A stretch of DNA of 64,000 nt. It comes from a virus. The DNA lies in IMG/VR virus record IMGVR_UViG_3300027973_000053, positions 1 through 64,000 of that record. One strand, written 5' to 3'. Made by a program: the position numbers and the translations under genes. Below, one piece after another: positions 37,801-46,095 of the stretch (its first letter is position 1; each line of letters opens with the position of its first letter). The notes below the pieces were generated by a model that worked only from the letters and a program-made list of their open reading frames with translations, did not search any database and was not told where the DNA came from.

Positions 37801-39023
37801 AATGTACTTACGTTATTTGCACTATCATTTGTTCCTGTACCAAAAAGATATATGTTTAGATATGTGGTTGTCAAAGCTGGAAATGTTCCTGATGTTTGCC
37901 CATTTATTGTAACAAAAAACAGCAACCCACATTTATCGTAAAAATAATTAGCTGTTGAGGAAGTATTCAAAGAATACCCTTTTAAAATCATTGATGTTTT
38001 ATTGTATCCCTCGGTTATCCCTGCATACAACAAAGTATTTCCATTTGCAAGTTCTGATGCGTTTGCTTTTAAAGGAACGTAGTCTTGAAGTAATTCAGTT
38101 TCATTTATATCAAGTGGTATATAAACACTATCATTTTTAAATAAAAATGTATAAATTGAATCGTCTGCTATGTTTAGATTTGTCTTGTCAAATAGTTTTA
38201 TTAATTTCCAATCGGAGGTTATACCGCTTGTAGTTTGTCTAAAAGCAACCTCTATTCCTTTTACGTTTTGCCCTCCGGTACTAAAGTTTATAGATATTCT
38301 GCTATTTTCTTTTGGGTTATTAGATGTGTAGTTTATTGAATCTTGCTGTGGCAAAGGAACTATACTTCTTGAACTCCATACAGACTTATCTTGTGTGTCA
38401 TAAACATATCTATAACAAAACTGAAATAGAGAATTGCGAAGGTTGTTTTGAGTAGTTGTTCCTGTTGTACTATCGTTTTCATAAACAACTTGTGGCGGCA
38501 TAACAGGTGGTGCTTTGATAACCAAAATATCCTGTTTTCTCCATACCGAATATACTTGTTTTACATTAATACACTTTGGCTGCGTATTACCATCGTTAAA
38601 AAACAATATATCCCCTTCCGTATCTCTATAAACTATATTAACAGATAATATCTTGTAAGATGGGTTGAACTCTAATATATCTACTCCACCTGTGTTGGTA
38701 AGGTTTATTAAAATGCTTACTATTGAATTGTTGTTATTGTCATAGTAAAGTACGGAATGATATTTATTGCTATTCCATAAAAAGTAATATGCTCTATTTC
38801 TTTTTTTATCATCTTTGAATCCTATTATTTTATTGAACCCACTTGGTAGGGTATAAGGTACTAAAGAATTACCAATAACACCTGATACAACCACATCTTG
38901 CCCTTCGCCCGGCGAATCCTTTGTTATGTTCAACGCATCAACATAATCTCCGTTGCTTATCACACGAAAATCTGCATCGTCAAGGTTCATCCTTCCATTA
39001 AATGGGTTTGTTAATATCGGCAT
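34884..39023 (-). CDS. Large tail hub/stabilisation protein with Thr/Ser linker
   Basis: A 1,379-residue protein. It starts MPILTNPFNGRMNLDDADFR followed by VISNGDYVDALNITKDSPGE, the start I recognise from tail stabilisation proteins (P22 gp10-like) of crAss-like and related phages, in which a beta-propeller binds the DNA-injection ring. Repeated Thr/Asn-rich beta segments fill the middle. Near residue 1210 a Thr/Ser linker leads into the WVGDYQICGGAWVYG cysteine module, and about 110 further beta residues end the protein. The neighbouring adaptor and Thr/Ser protein belong to the same tail. Identity is inferred from gene order and the N-terminus. Confidence 0.7.
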   Translation of the reverse strand: MPILTNPFNGRMNLDDADFRVISNGDYVDALNITKDSPGEGQDVVVSGVIGNSLVPYTLPSGFNKIIGFKDDKKRNRAYYFLWNSNKYHSVLYYDNNNNSIVSILINLTNTGGVDILEFNPSYKILSVNIVYRDTEGDILFFNDGNTQPKCINVKQVYSVWRKQDILVIKAPPVMPPQVVYENDSTTGTTTQNNLRNSLFQFCYRYVYDTQDKSVWSSRSIVPLPQQDSINYTSNNPKENSRISINFSTGGQNVKGIEVAFRQTTSGITSDWKLIKLFDKTNLNIADDSIYTFLFKNDSVYIPLDINETELLQDYVPLKANASELANGNTLLYAGITEGYNKTSMILKGYSLNTSSTANYFYDKCGLLFFVTINGQTSGTFPALTTTYLNIYLFGTGTNDSANNVSTLNNAAAQYVINLQTSSGLDIGVSYTNTSLTATTSSILTAISALLVTKGFSQVGSITSNQLTMRVGGGFTTTYNSNTVLLNSSGTKYLSATTGQPDNTTFANAWDSGYTYAIQYFDSEGRTIGAQTSVNATLQTQQNTTLYTYPQLYLEIANRPPLEAAYFHLLRSNNTTYSKRLCWISNSAYQSSDINGKKYAYIGIENIAAYNDQISSTERVVSYEYTPGDRIRFLRRFDVTGNPQFISTNFAIFDYEILGVEDSIKAVIDGTSASINRKGFFIKINYPTSDINTLAFNFSGTDDYQNYEIFIYNYTPNTDVKVFFEFGKMFGIGNAGTANAYHFGLEQQQSASNPLGVPARISASNGDLFYRKRNVLISRKYELKWVTTTSYTIGYAEYAYFIQPPNTPTINNALYQISTQPANIASSTGSSYPVFASSGFLFWNKSSTKTLKLNIKATLLISCDTSISEIFTVAALICSNAGSPYSPKYSFALSESITVSTTPTQIDIDTNVDIPPNSKMWVIAQRQAIFGGYQIFTNGNILSLTVLSNQTIDIIESSFTDNNNIVTNSNGRASAVEENAAQTYYPALIRFGQEYQLNTSINSINRFYPQDFDEYDNSFGDVMRLHIRDRILVVYQKFKVGRVPVLTQIIKDVTGNPLQANSDRLINKIQYYAGDFGIGDADTSLAWNNYSDYFVDNYRGVVCRLSQDGITPISMIYKTNSFFTTRLIAYRKSLNNGVSLDGVYKGDPCIYGVFDAITNKYVIAMEEINRYSGCGFAGGVAYVLPNTPTTTTTSTTTTTSTTTTSTTTTTLPSCNIYTNNSAINWVGDYQICGGAWVYGGTLAPSASVCAVINSPFTLSGMDLVPTGNCTFNVYVKSKGAVSGEPRFWVRVSLGGVPPPDTLLGNSTSYVLAKSGIPSGSTVTIYIYQFGSAANLQFGVGFNGSYTGYCHTTNDYITVVSGYNDIYINVNTSGTSYVTC

Positions 39024-39034
39024 TTTGAATATGT

Positions 39035-39808
39035 TTAAGCCTTCACAGTCAGGCGGGTCGCTTCAAGGTTGGCATCGTATGCTTCTGACAAGTACAATGG
39101 TTTAAATCTTGCAAGTGCCTGTCTGCGTTGGTTGTAAAATTCTCTCTTTCTTTCTGCTTTATCTCCTAATGAGCCCTTTCTAGTGTTAGGCATAGAAGCA
39201 ATATCTCTCCACGATAACCACGCAAATAGGGCTTCTCTAAACACCATAGGAATCATGTATTGTTCATCCGGGTTAGGGCTTGAAAGGTATTCAATCATTA
39301 TATAGGGATAGGAGAAACTTTCGTTTAGCAAAATTACTCCTGCTGAATCATCAATATTAAATGAGCCTACATTTGGTGAGCCGCTTGGTAGTCCATAAAT
39401 ATTTGTAAATCCGTACCCATCCCAATAGTTGTAAAACATTGGTGTATTTTGTAAGTACCAATTTACAAGCGTGTTGTCTTGTGTTTTTTCAATTCTATCT
39501 GGAAGTGTATCGGAAAAGAAAGTCATTTTGTTATTAAACTTTAATGGAATTATTTCTCCATTTGAATTTAATACTCCTATTTTAGTATAGTTAAGATAAT
39601 CGGAAGGTAATTGTACGGTGAAGTTGGTTGTATCAACAGGCAACTTTACTGACTTTATTCTATAAAAGAAGTCAATACCTAATTGTTCCATTCCACGATA
39701 GGCAATATTATATAGTTTAGCGTACTTATTTTGGCTTTGTTCGCTTTCATCTATGTAGTCGTATATAACCGATTCAAGTGTTATATAGTTTCTTGTTTCT
39801 TGCCCCAT
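39035..39808 (-). CDS. Head-tail adaptor/ring protein
   Basis: A 257-residue protein with helical ends and a beta-rich middle: VKLPVDTTNFTVQLPSDYLN followed by a GVLNSNGEIIPLKF segment. This pattern matches ring/adaptor proteins of crAss-like phages and the T7 gp11-type tubular A family, which attach the tail to the portal. The C-terminal helix is basic (LGDKAERKREFYNQRRQAL). The start overlaps the GroES stop by one base. Assignment is by pattern and synteny. Confidence 0.65.
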   Translation of the reverse strand: MGQETRNYITLESVIYDYIDESEQSQNKYAKLYNIAYRGMEQLGIDFFYRIKSVKLPVDTTNFTVQLPSDYLNYTKIGVLNSNGEIIPLKFNNKMTFFSDTLPDRIEKTQDNTLVNWYLQNTPMFYNYWDGYGFTNIYGLPSGSPNVGSFNIDDSAGVILLNESFSYPYIMIEYLSSPNPDEQYMIPMVFREALFAWLSWRDIASMPNTRKGSLGDKAERKREFYNQRRQALARFKPLYLSEAYDANLEATRLTVKA

Positions 39809-40071
39809 TAGTTAGAGTTTGATAGGTATGCTAATATATCTGATTCACGAATAATAAAGTGCTGCTCTCCATCAACAATTATTTCTTCTCCTACATCTTT
39901 GATATGACAGATAGTATCTCCTTGCTTTGCTTCTTTACATCTATTGCCGGATTCTATTACAACTGCCATATTGTTTCTTGTTCTTACGCTTTCGGGTATA
40001 TAAAGCCCTCCTTCTGTTTGTTCATCGGGTGCACAAGGTTTTACAAGTATCAAGTTTCTTAGTGGTTTCAT
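39808..40071 (-). CDS. groES: GroES-like co-chaperonin
   Basis: GroES caps the GroEL chamber and is needed for folding of capsid proteins by several phages (T4 gp31 is the classic case). The 87-residue protein fits the family throughout: RNLILVKPCAP, the mobile loop EQTEGGLYIPESVRTR that docks to GroEL, then KQGDTICHIKDVGEEIIVDG and the last strand HFIIRESDILAYL. No GroEL is seen, so it would work with host GroEL. It sits in the virion operon, between a ring protein and a small conserved gene, consistent with a role in capsid folding. Confidence 0.85.
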   Translation of the reverse strand: MKPLRNLILVKPCAPDEQTEGGLYIPESVRTRNNMAVVIESGNRCKEAKQGDTICHIKDVGEEIIVDGEQHFIIRESDILAYLSNSN

Positions 40072-40220
40072 TTTTCTTTTGATTTTATCTTTTTTTCTTG
40101 TTGAAGCATTGCTTTTGTTGGTTTTTTTCCGCTACCCTTGTTTTCTCTAATGCTATCCCAAAGTCCATGCCTTGAATATCTGCCATCTTTTCTTTTAATC
40201 ATTGCACTTGTCTTTCCCAT
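40068..40220 (-). CDS. Small conserved phage protein (SRHGLWDSIR type)
   Basis: A 50-residue basic protein with YSRHGLWDSIRENKGSGKKP then TKAMLQQEKKIKSK. I recognise this pattern from many phages, next to capsid and connector genes; its role is not known to me. The stop overlaps the GroES start in an ATGA arrangement, and it ends 6 bases before the next gene's stop. Confidence 0.7.
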   Translation of the reverse strand: MGKTSAMIKRKDGRYSRHGLWDSIRENKGSGKKPTKAMLQQEKKIKSKEK

Positions 40221-40225
40221 ATTTG

Positions 40226-40846
40226 TTAGTTTGGCGAATCCACTCCATCGTTTGTTGTTTGGATTGGTCTTTGTTTATTTGCAATAAGTAATTTCATATA
40301 TTCAACAATAACAGGTATATAATCATCCGGTACATTTAATTCAGAAGTTAAGTCGGAAGAAACACCACCACTCACCATTCTTATTTTTGCTTTGTAGTTT
40401 GTGATTATTGTTCCCGATTTTATGTAAATTGTTTTGCCATCGTACCAAAAAGCAAATTTACCCTGTATTGGTCTGATATTATTTTGATATACTGATTGTG
40501 CGGTATTGAGTGGTACTCCTGCTCTTGATTGTTGATTAGAATAAATTTGTAAGGAAGCTATGCCATCAGTCTTTCCTAGTGCAAAGGGTATTTGTGGTAG
40601 TGTTATTGTATATAAATCAGTATCTGCTTGCGTTATAGTCAAATTAGAAAAGGTAGTAAAGAAAGAACTATTTACAAAAGCTACTCCCTCTAATTGTAGG
40701 TTATCGGTATAGTTTTTTTTCGCAGCAACACCAATGCCATCGTTTAACCACTCATTTACAAGGTTGAATGTAATAGAGGAATCATCGCTTGGCTGCTCGT
40801 TGTATATCAGCCTTAATATTCTTTCTATGAATGTTTGTCTTTGCAT
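40226..40846 (-). CDS. Connector/ring structural protein
   Basis: A 206-residue protein with an N-terminal helical section (RQTFIERILRLIYNEQPSDD) and beta-rich core (TDLYTITLPQIPFALGKTDG), ending in a helix VPDDYIPVIVEYMKLLIANK. The layout resembles the ring/connector proteins that follow the capsid in crAss-like phages. It is coupled to the adaptor gene upstream by a 1-base overlap. Function is by synteny. Confidence 0.6.
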   Translation of the reverse strand: MQRQTFIERILRLIYNEQPSDDSSITFNLVNEWLNDGIGVAAKKNYTDNLQLEGVAFVNSSFFTTFSNLTITQADTDLYTITLPQIPFALGKTDGIASLQIYSNQQSRAGVPLNTAQSVYQNNIRPIQGKFAFWYDGKTIYIKSGTIITNYKAKIRMVSGGVSSDLTSELNVPDDYIPVIVEYMKLLIANKQRPIQTTNDGVDSPN

Positions 40847-41514
40847 TATTGTCCTTGTGTAATTATAGAGTTAGCGTAATTGAGTACATCTCCATCTTTC
40901 AAGTTTATTCCTGCAAGTTTTAGTATTCTTGCTATGATTTCAAGTTGGTCTAAGTTACTCCATTTTGGTTGTTCCGATAACGCAGAAGAATAAACAGGTC
41001 TGCCATTTCCATCAGTAGTATATGCCCAATATATTCTTGTTGGTTTTTTGATATAGGATAGCCTTGCTGCGGTTATATTAGCAGGATAGAACCTAAACCC
41101 TATATCTTCAATAAGGTAGGCAGGATTGGTCGCTATTGGGTCTATTTTTGAATTATAGATAGAGTACAACTTATCTTGACTTGTCCACGTTACTCTTTGG
41201 TTTCCATAGATAGTCCACATAGCATCTGCTTGTAAATAATCTCCGGGATAAGTACAAAATCCATTTAGGTCAACAGATAAGTTTGTGGTGTATATAAATG
41301 GTTGTAGTCTTTGTCTTACGTTGCTATTTTGTCCATACCCTATTCTTGATTGAGCCCTTCCGTATTGATACTGCTGAAATTCTCCAATAAGAAAATCAGC
41401 CCATGAATTTTGTGCTTGCTCTACAAGTAGGTTGAACTCGGATGGTGTTAGGTTGCCATTTTGTGCCTTGTTAATTGCGTATTGGCATATCCTGTACATT
41501 TCATCAACATTCAT
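40846..41514 (-). CDS. Head-tail adaptor structural protein
   Basis: A 222-residue protein: an N-terminal helical part (ICQYAINKAQNGNLTPSEFN) and a beta-rich core (FCTYPGDYLQADAMWTIYGN, then RLSYIKKPTRIYWAYTTDG). The YxKKPTxxYWxY element occurs in adaptor proteins of crAss-like phages. It starts the run of connector genes after a terminator and has a TATATTTG box upstream, so it may be separately initiated. Confidence 0.6.
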   Translation of the reverse strand: MNVDEMYRICQYAINKAQNGNLTPSEFNLLVEQAQNSWADFLIGEFQQYQYGRAQSRIGYGQNSNVRQRLQPFIYTTNLSVDLNGFCTYPGDYLQADAMWTIYGNQRVTWTSQDKLYSIYNSKIDPIATNPAYLIEDIGFRFYPANITAARLSYIKKPTRIYWAYTTDGNGRPVYSSALSEQPKWSNLDQLEIIARILKLAGINLKDGDVLNYANSIITQGQ

Positions 41515-41530
41515 ACGAATATATTATACA

Positions 41531-41538
41531 CAAATATA
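41531..41538 (-). promoter_or_regulatory. Putative -7 box
   Basis: TATATTTG on the minus strand, 16 bases before the start of the adaptor gene; no matching TTTG at 19 bases upstream. Confidence 0.4.
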
Positions 41539-41553
41539 CTTATTCCAAAAATT

Positions 41554-41588
41554 AAAAAAGCCTACAATTTTTTAGTTTGTAGGCTTTT
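41554..41588. terminator. Bidirectional terminator
   Basis: AAAAGCCTACAA and TTGTAGGCTTTT pair in twelve base pairs around a 9-base loop, with A and T tails on either side. On the minus strand it ends transcription from the 295-residue gene and precedes the TATATTTG box. Confidence 0.8.
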
Positions 41589-41592
41589 ATGC

Positions 41593-42480
41593 TTATTGAA
41601 GTTTTTTTAGCTGTTCAAGGAACTGCTTACTATCATCTTGTGGGTAGAGTGCAAAGTCCACCAAGTATTCGTGTGCCTTTTGGTCTGGCGGTATTTTACA
41701 AATAAAACCTCCATCAGAAGCCCAATAAGCTGAACCCGGTCTGCTTGTCAAGTCAATTTTACTATCTGTGATAGCTTTTTTAACAACGAAAGCAACTTCT
41801 ACTTCTTTACTTCCTACTGATTGCATAAACTTATTAGGCTGCGATTCTGCGTACAATTCATAGTCATTACGCAATCCTTCTGCTGACTTAGGGAAGCCCA
41901 TTTCGTCAATAAAGCTGATACCTAAATAGTTTGCGTGCCTACGCATATCTTCTTCGGTAGCGTTTGTTGCCATTTTAATTGCTTCGATACGATTCAGCCT
42001 TTTCTTTCTATCAATTTCTGCTTGACGAAGCGGATTCCATTCAAAGAATGTGTTTCTCTTGTACCCTTTTCGGTGTGGGTTGTCAAGGTTTGCGTTTGAT
42101 TTGTTTAAAAAGTCAATCGCTGTTTGGTCATAATCTGGAAGCCTTAAAACTCTGCGTTGAAAAACAAGTGTTCTCCGGTTGGCTTTAATAAAATCTTCCG
42201 TAAGTGCCTTTTGGTCTTCCAAATAAATGCTTGGAAATCCTCGTAAAAGCCTAATACGTTCCATTCTTTGCTTCTCTGGATTCCAAACATCATCAATACC
42301 TTCCATGTGGAAATCTCCACTTTTGTTTACATCTGATAGCTTGTAAACTTTAAAGGTACTTGTTTGGATTGTTGAAGATTGTGTCGCTGACTGCGATTCT
42401 TCGTGTTGGTGTGATAAATCCGGTTCATCTTGAAATACAAGAGATTGGTCGGATAAAGATGAACTTTTTGTTTTCGCCAT
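41593..42480 (-). CDS. Virion hypothetical protein
   Basis: A 295-residue charged protein that I do not recognise. The first 60 residues are Ser/Gln-rich and disordered. The rest is helical and basic-acidic (LTEDFIKANRRTLVFQRRVL, IEAIKMATNATEEDMRRHAN) with a beta end. It lies between the capsid gene and a terminator, so it is probably a head component, but no motif identifies it. Confidence 0.6.
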   Translation of the reverse strand: MAKTKSSSLSDQSLVFQDEPDLSHQHEESQSATQSSTIQTSTFKVYKLSDVNKSGDFHMEGIDDVWNPEKQRMERIRLLRGFPSIYLEDQKALTEDFIKANRRTLVFQRRVLRLPDYDQTAIDFLNKSNANLDNPHRKGYKRNTFFEWNPLRQAEIDRKKRLNRIEAIKMATNATEEDMRRHANYLGISFIDEMGFPKSAEGLRNDYELYAESQPNKFMQSVGSKEVEVAFVVKKAITDSKIDLTSRPGSAYWASDGGFICKIPPDQKAHEYLVDFALYPQDDSKQFLEQLKKLQ

Positions 42481-42531
42481 AAATGGTGATTTTATGAATA
42501 AGCAGAATCAATAGTAGTTCCACTTACTCGG

Positions 42532-43068
42532 TTATTTAATACCCAAATTTACAATATTTTCTTTTGCTTCTAAGTATTTTTTTGCAGCTTCTCCTTCTGT
42601 ATCAAAAAAACCCAAATGCACTTGTTTTTTATTTATAATTATATAAGAACGCCATTTTTTATTGTCCTTGCGATAAGAAACGCCAACATTTTTACTTGAT
42701 TTGCCTTCTTTTTTTTCATAGTAATAAATACTATTTTCTCTATTAGTGCAATATCTTAAATTGCTTAAATGATTGTTTTCCTTATTTCCGTCAATATGGT
42801 CAACGGCTAATTTTAATTCCCCTACAAAAGCTAACATTACCAATCTATGTACTTTAAATGTTTTTGGTTTTTTGTTTTTAATTAAATCCAATTTTAAATA
42901 ATTATTTTTATCGTAAGATGGATTTATAATTTTTCCATCTTTTAATGGAATATTTACTTTATTTCTTTTTGGAGGTGATAAAAAGGATTTTATTCTACCG
43001 TAATTGGAAATCTCATATAATCCTTCATAATTTGGTATTGGTAACCAAATTTCATTTACATTTGTCAT
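42532..43068 (-). CDS. HNH homing endonuclease (NUMOD4-HNH-AP2)
   Basis: A 178-residue free-standing homing endonuclease. In order: NUMOD4 domain (EIWLPIPNYEGLYEISNYGR), HNH nuclease core (VHRLVMLAFVGELKLAVDHI, then DGNKENNHLSNLRYCTNREN, with the catalytic-type histidines and asparagines), and AP2-like DNA-binding repeat (KNVGVSYRKDNKKWRSYI, LGFFDTEGEAAKKY). Such elements cut allelic genes lacking them and spread by repair. The ATG at 43068 is chosen because the upstream extension overlaps the capsid gene's end. It sits in the intergenic gap after the capsid terminator, a typical insertion site. Confidence 0.85.
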   Translation of the reverse strand: MTNVNEIWLPIPNYEGLYEISNYGRIKSFLSPPKRNKVNIPLKDGKIINPSYDKNNYLKLDLIKNKKPKTFKVHRLVMLAFVGELKLAVDHIDGNKENNHLSNLRYCTNRENSIYYYEKKEGKSSKNVGVSYRKDNKKWRSYIIINKKQVHLGFFDTEGEAAKKYLEAKENIVNLGIK

Positions 43069-43098
43069 ATCTTTATGTTTTAGCGAATTAAAGATACG

Positions 43099-43134
43099 AA
43101 AAAACCCCCAATATTTTATTATTGAGGGTTTTTT
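43099..43134 (-). terminator. Rho-independent terminator after the capsid gene
   Basis: AAAAAACCCC-type arm pairs with TGAGGGTTTTTT around about 12 bases; 20 bases downstream of the capsid stop. It should limit read-through into the endonuclease. Confidence 0.75.
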
Positions 43135-43154
43135 ATTGCACAAATCAAGTAATA

Positions 43155-44561
43155 TTAGTCTTGAACAACTACGAATTGGTTCGCAGCGCATACACGGCTC
43201 GAACGATAACTTATCATCGCAATTTGATTACTCATTACGCCATCGGTAGGATTCGGAGAACCACCACCATACTGCCATACACGAATCCCGTTACCTACTG
43301 TTCCCCCCTTAGGCGGCTCTTGAAACATGATTGTGATGTTTTTGTATGTTTGACCGGAACGGCTATCTTTAGTTTCTCCCATTGGGTAGATAAGTCCGAA
43401 GTTACGGAAGTAATCGGTTGAAGGAGTATATCCTGTCATTACCTCGGAGTTAAACTGCGGATACTTCTTGATTTGAAGCATATATCCATCAATGTAGATT
43501 TCTTGGAAACCATAAGATACGGCTGCTTCTTTTGATTTTTCACCATTACCCCAAACGAATGAACCACCGGGATAAGCGGAGAAGATACCATCAGAGAAAT
43601 CTTGACGTTGGAAAATATCAGATAACCAAGCACATTGCTTTGCTGCTCCGTTTACGTCCATTACACGAGTAATTTCATGGAGTTTGGTAATATCCAAGTT
43701 ACCGGGAGTGTATCCTACGTTTACACCATCTGCGATTGCTTTGGGGATGATTCCTTGAGCACCAACAGAAGTGGTAGAAAGTCCGGTATTTGTTAAGGTA
43801 TCACCTCTCATTAATTTGTTCTCAATGTTGTTTTTGTAGCGTACAAGTGTTTTATACATTCCTTTGTAGGTAAATGCGGTTACACCATTTGCAGCCATGT
43901 CAGCAGAAACAGGATATTCATAGTAAGTGTCTGCCATTTGAGCCAAATCGGTATTACTCCAACCATCACGAATTTCTGTGATGTTGTTTTCGTAACGCTG
44001 GTCTAAATGAATCAATGGGTCAACTTGCGTGGATGCTTCACCAACTTCTGATACACCACCAAAAAGCAATACCTCACCTGATAAAAGTGAAGGAGAACCT
44101 GCCGATGCAAAAGCAACAGTTGATTTAAGCGGTCTTACTGTGAAAGTAAATGCACCTGCGGAAGCGGTATTAATGGAAAGGATTTTACCCTCTACGTTAG
44201 AAGATGCTACACGAAGAATTTCACCTACACGAAGTGGAGATTGTGTTCCCGAGTTGTAGTGGTCGCCTGATGAAAGCGTTAAGGTTACTGTTGCACCAGC
44301 AGCACCTGTTACAGTACCTGTGGTTGTAACTGCGGGCATCAATTTACCACGATTTTCAAACCAAAAGAAGTTTCTGTTTTTCACTTCTTCCATTCCGGCT
44401 TGGGCGGCTAACCACCATGTAAAGTCCTCGTTACCATACTTTTCAGTATATTTTTTGTAATATTGAGGGGTAAGTAATTGAAGGTCAACCATAAGCTGCC
44501 TGTTCTGCGAAGTAAGGCTAATGCTTCCGGGCTTCAATATATTTGAAGTAGGGATACTCAT
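43155..44561 (-). CDS. Major capsid protein
   Basis: A 468-residue protein recognised as a crAss-like-type major capsid protein. N-terminal helix and loop are followed by FTWWLAAQAGMEEVKNRNFF, a Gly/Thr-rich beta insertion (about residues 77-165), a helical core, and a C-terminus rich in motifs: NFGLIYPMGETKDSRSGQTY and SSRVCAANQFVVVQD. Both ends match this capsid group as I know it. It lies downstream of a scaffold-like protein and the portal, as expected for a HK97-fold capsid gene. Its own terminator follows. Fold is inferred, not tested. Confidence 0.8.
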   Translation of the reverse strand: MSIPTSNILKPGSISLTSQNRQLMVDLQLLTPQYYKKYTEKYGNEDFTWWLAAQAGMEEVKNRNFFWFENRGKLMPAVTTTGTVTGAAGATVTLTLSSGDHYNSGTQSPLRVGEILRVASSNVEGKILSINTASAGAFTFTVRPLKSTVAFASAGSPSLLSGEVLLFGGVSEVGEASTQVDPLIHLDQRYENNITEIRDGWSNTDLAQMADTYYEYPVSADMAANGVTAFTYKGMYKTLVRYKNNIENKLMRGDTLTNTGLSTTSVGAQGIIPKAIADGVNVGYTPGNLDITKLHEITRVMDVNGAAKQCAWLSDIFQRQDFSDGIFSAYPGGSFVWGNGEKSKEAAVSYGFQEIYIDGYMLQIKKYPQFNSEVMTGYTPSTDYFRNFGLIYPMGETKDSRSGQTYKNITIMFQEPPKGGTVGNGIRVWQYGGGSPNPTDGVMSNQIAMISYRSSRVCAANQFVVVQD

Positions 44562-44604
44562 TTTTATAAGTATTAATTGTTATGCTTTTCCGCAAAAAGC
44601 AATA

Positions 44605-45696
44605 TTAAGAACCGAAAGCCCATTCAGCTAAGCTATCCATCATAGAAGCATCGCTTTGGTTAATCGGTCTTTGCGGAGTTGTGCCTACGGATATTTGTCC
44701 AGATTGCTTTAATTGGTGAAGCATCCTTTGGCTTGCTGCTTCGTTCCCAACCTTTTGAAGAATTTTGCTTTGATTTTCTAACAAGTAGATATCGGACATG
44801 ATTTGTTTTACTTGGGGTTTTCCATCCTCGGCAAACCATCTTTTAGACAAATAATCATCCGGGTTAAAATCAGAAAGCAATTCCTTTAACGAATTTTTTT
44901 CTTCATCCGTAATTGAAAAGGTGATAGGCATTTCTACTTCACCATCTTTTACGGACAACTTGAAACCATCAAATTGTTGGTATTCGTTATTCAAAGTTTG
45001 CTCATAGACTTCTCTTGCTTTTCTAAGATTTTCGGAATCCTTCTCAAAATCTATTCTAGCTTGTTGGTCTATGTCTGGTAATTTAATTTCTTGTTGCAGT
45101 TTTTGCAATTCGGGTCTTGCTATTTTGGCATCAATAACAATCTTCTTGTTTATTTTATCCATTGCAATATCATAAACCCTTTGTCTTGCGTTAAAATCAT
45201 CATCTTCTTCAAACTCTCCTTTCTCCGGCTTGTCCGGAAACTTATAGTTATCAGATATGAGCAAATCTATTTCGTCTTTCGTTAAATCCGAATATTTTTT
45301 TTCGTAGTTTAATTTAACAATATCTAATGCGTTTTGGGTTACATCTCCATCAAGCAAAGATTTTATCTTTTTGTTCTCTTGAATTACCGAAAACACTTCA
45401 TCTTCTTTGCCTTCTTTAATAAGGTTAAACAGCCTTTCAGAAACCTCATTTTCAAAAAACATTTCGGGTTTTGATTTCAGCTTTTCAATTTCTTCTTTTG
45501 CTGCATCTACTGAATCGTAACCAAAGTTTTCTTTGATAAATGAATTGTAGTCAACTTGTGGTGTTTCTGTTGTTGGTGTTGCTTGGGGTGTTTCTATTGG
45601 GTCTGTTGGTTGGGTAGTATCAACAGGTGGTGGTGCTGAAACGATTGTATCATCAAATGGGTTAAAATCGTCTGCTAGTGTAATTGTTTCTGACAT
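44605..45696 (-). CDS. Scaffold-like head assembly protein
   Basis: A 363-residue acidic, helical protein. The first 50 residues are Pro/Thr-rich, the rest coiled coil (VDAAKEEIEKLKSKPEMFFE, IDQQARIDFEKDSENLRKAR) and the C-terminus has a short basic-aromatic end (DASMMDSLAEWAFGS). Size, charge, helicity and position directly upstream of the capsid gene fit a head scaffolding protein. No protease domain is seen. Not identified by motif. Confidence 0.65.
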   Translation of the reverse strand: MSETITLADDFNPFDDTIVSAPPPVDTTQPTDPIETPQATPTTETPQVDYNSFIKENFGYDSVDAAKEEIEKLKSKPEMFFENEVSERLFNLIKEGKEDEVFSVIQENKKIKSLLDGDVTQNALDIVKLNYEKKYSDLTKDEIDLLISDNYKFPDKPEKGEFEEDDDFNARQRVYDIAMDKINKKIVIDAKIARPELQKLQQEIKLPDIDQQARIDFEKDSENLRKAREVYEQTLNNEYQQFDGFKLSVKDGEVEMPITFSITDEEKNSLKELLSDFNPDDYLSKRWFAEDGKPQVKQIMSDIYLLENQSKILQKVGNEAASQRMLHQLKQSGQISVGTTPQRPINQSDASMMDSLAEWAFGS

Positions 45697-45711
45697 ATAT
45701 GTTTATTTTGA

Positions 45712-46071
45712 TTAAACTAATTGTAAAAATCTACCTAAATTAACAAATTTTACCATTGCACTTGCGGCAACAGAAGTAACTGATACACCTGTGGTAACAT
45801 TTACGCCTTGTACTGCAACCCAATTCGCAGGAACTTGTGGAACAGGTAGTATGGTTGCAGAACCTGCCGCATACCCATTGTCGTTGGTAGTATTAAAGTT
45901 TATAGCTGCGGATGGCGATATTATTTGAACTGTTGCTGCATCCCATCCCGAAACATCTTCGTAATAAGTTTGTGCAGCCCCTGTTTGAAATACAGGTGTT
46001 ACATCTACATACCTACTTACTTGTCCATTGTTTCTTGATAGTTCTATAATTACTTTTGTTGCCGTTGCCAT
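45712..46071 (-). CDS. Small head protein (decoration-like)
   Basis: A 119-residue beta-rich, Ala/Val/Thr-rich protein (KVIIELSRNNGQVSRYVDV, TYYEDVSGWDAATVQI). There are no cysteines or membrane segments. A small beta protein between portal and scaffold is consistent with a capsid decoration or cement protein; this is inference from position and composition. Confidence 0.5.
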   Translation of the reverse strand: MATATKVIIELSRNNGQVSRYVDVTPVFQTGAAQTYYEDVSGWDAATVQIISPSAAINFNTTNDNGYAAGSATILPVPQVPANWVAVQGVNVTTGVSVTSVAASAMVKFVNLGRFLQLV

Positions 46072-46095
46072 TTTTTTTGTTTTTGTGGGTTATTG

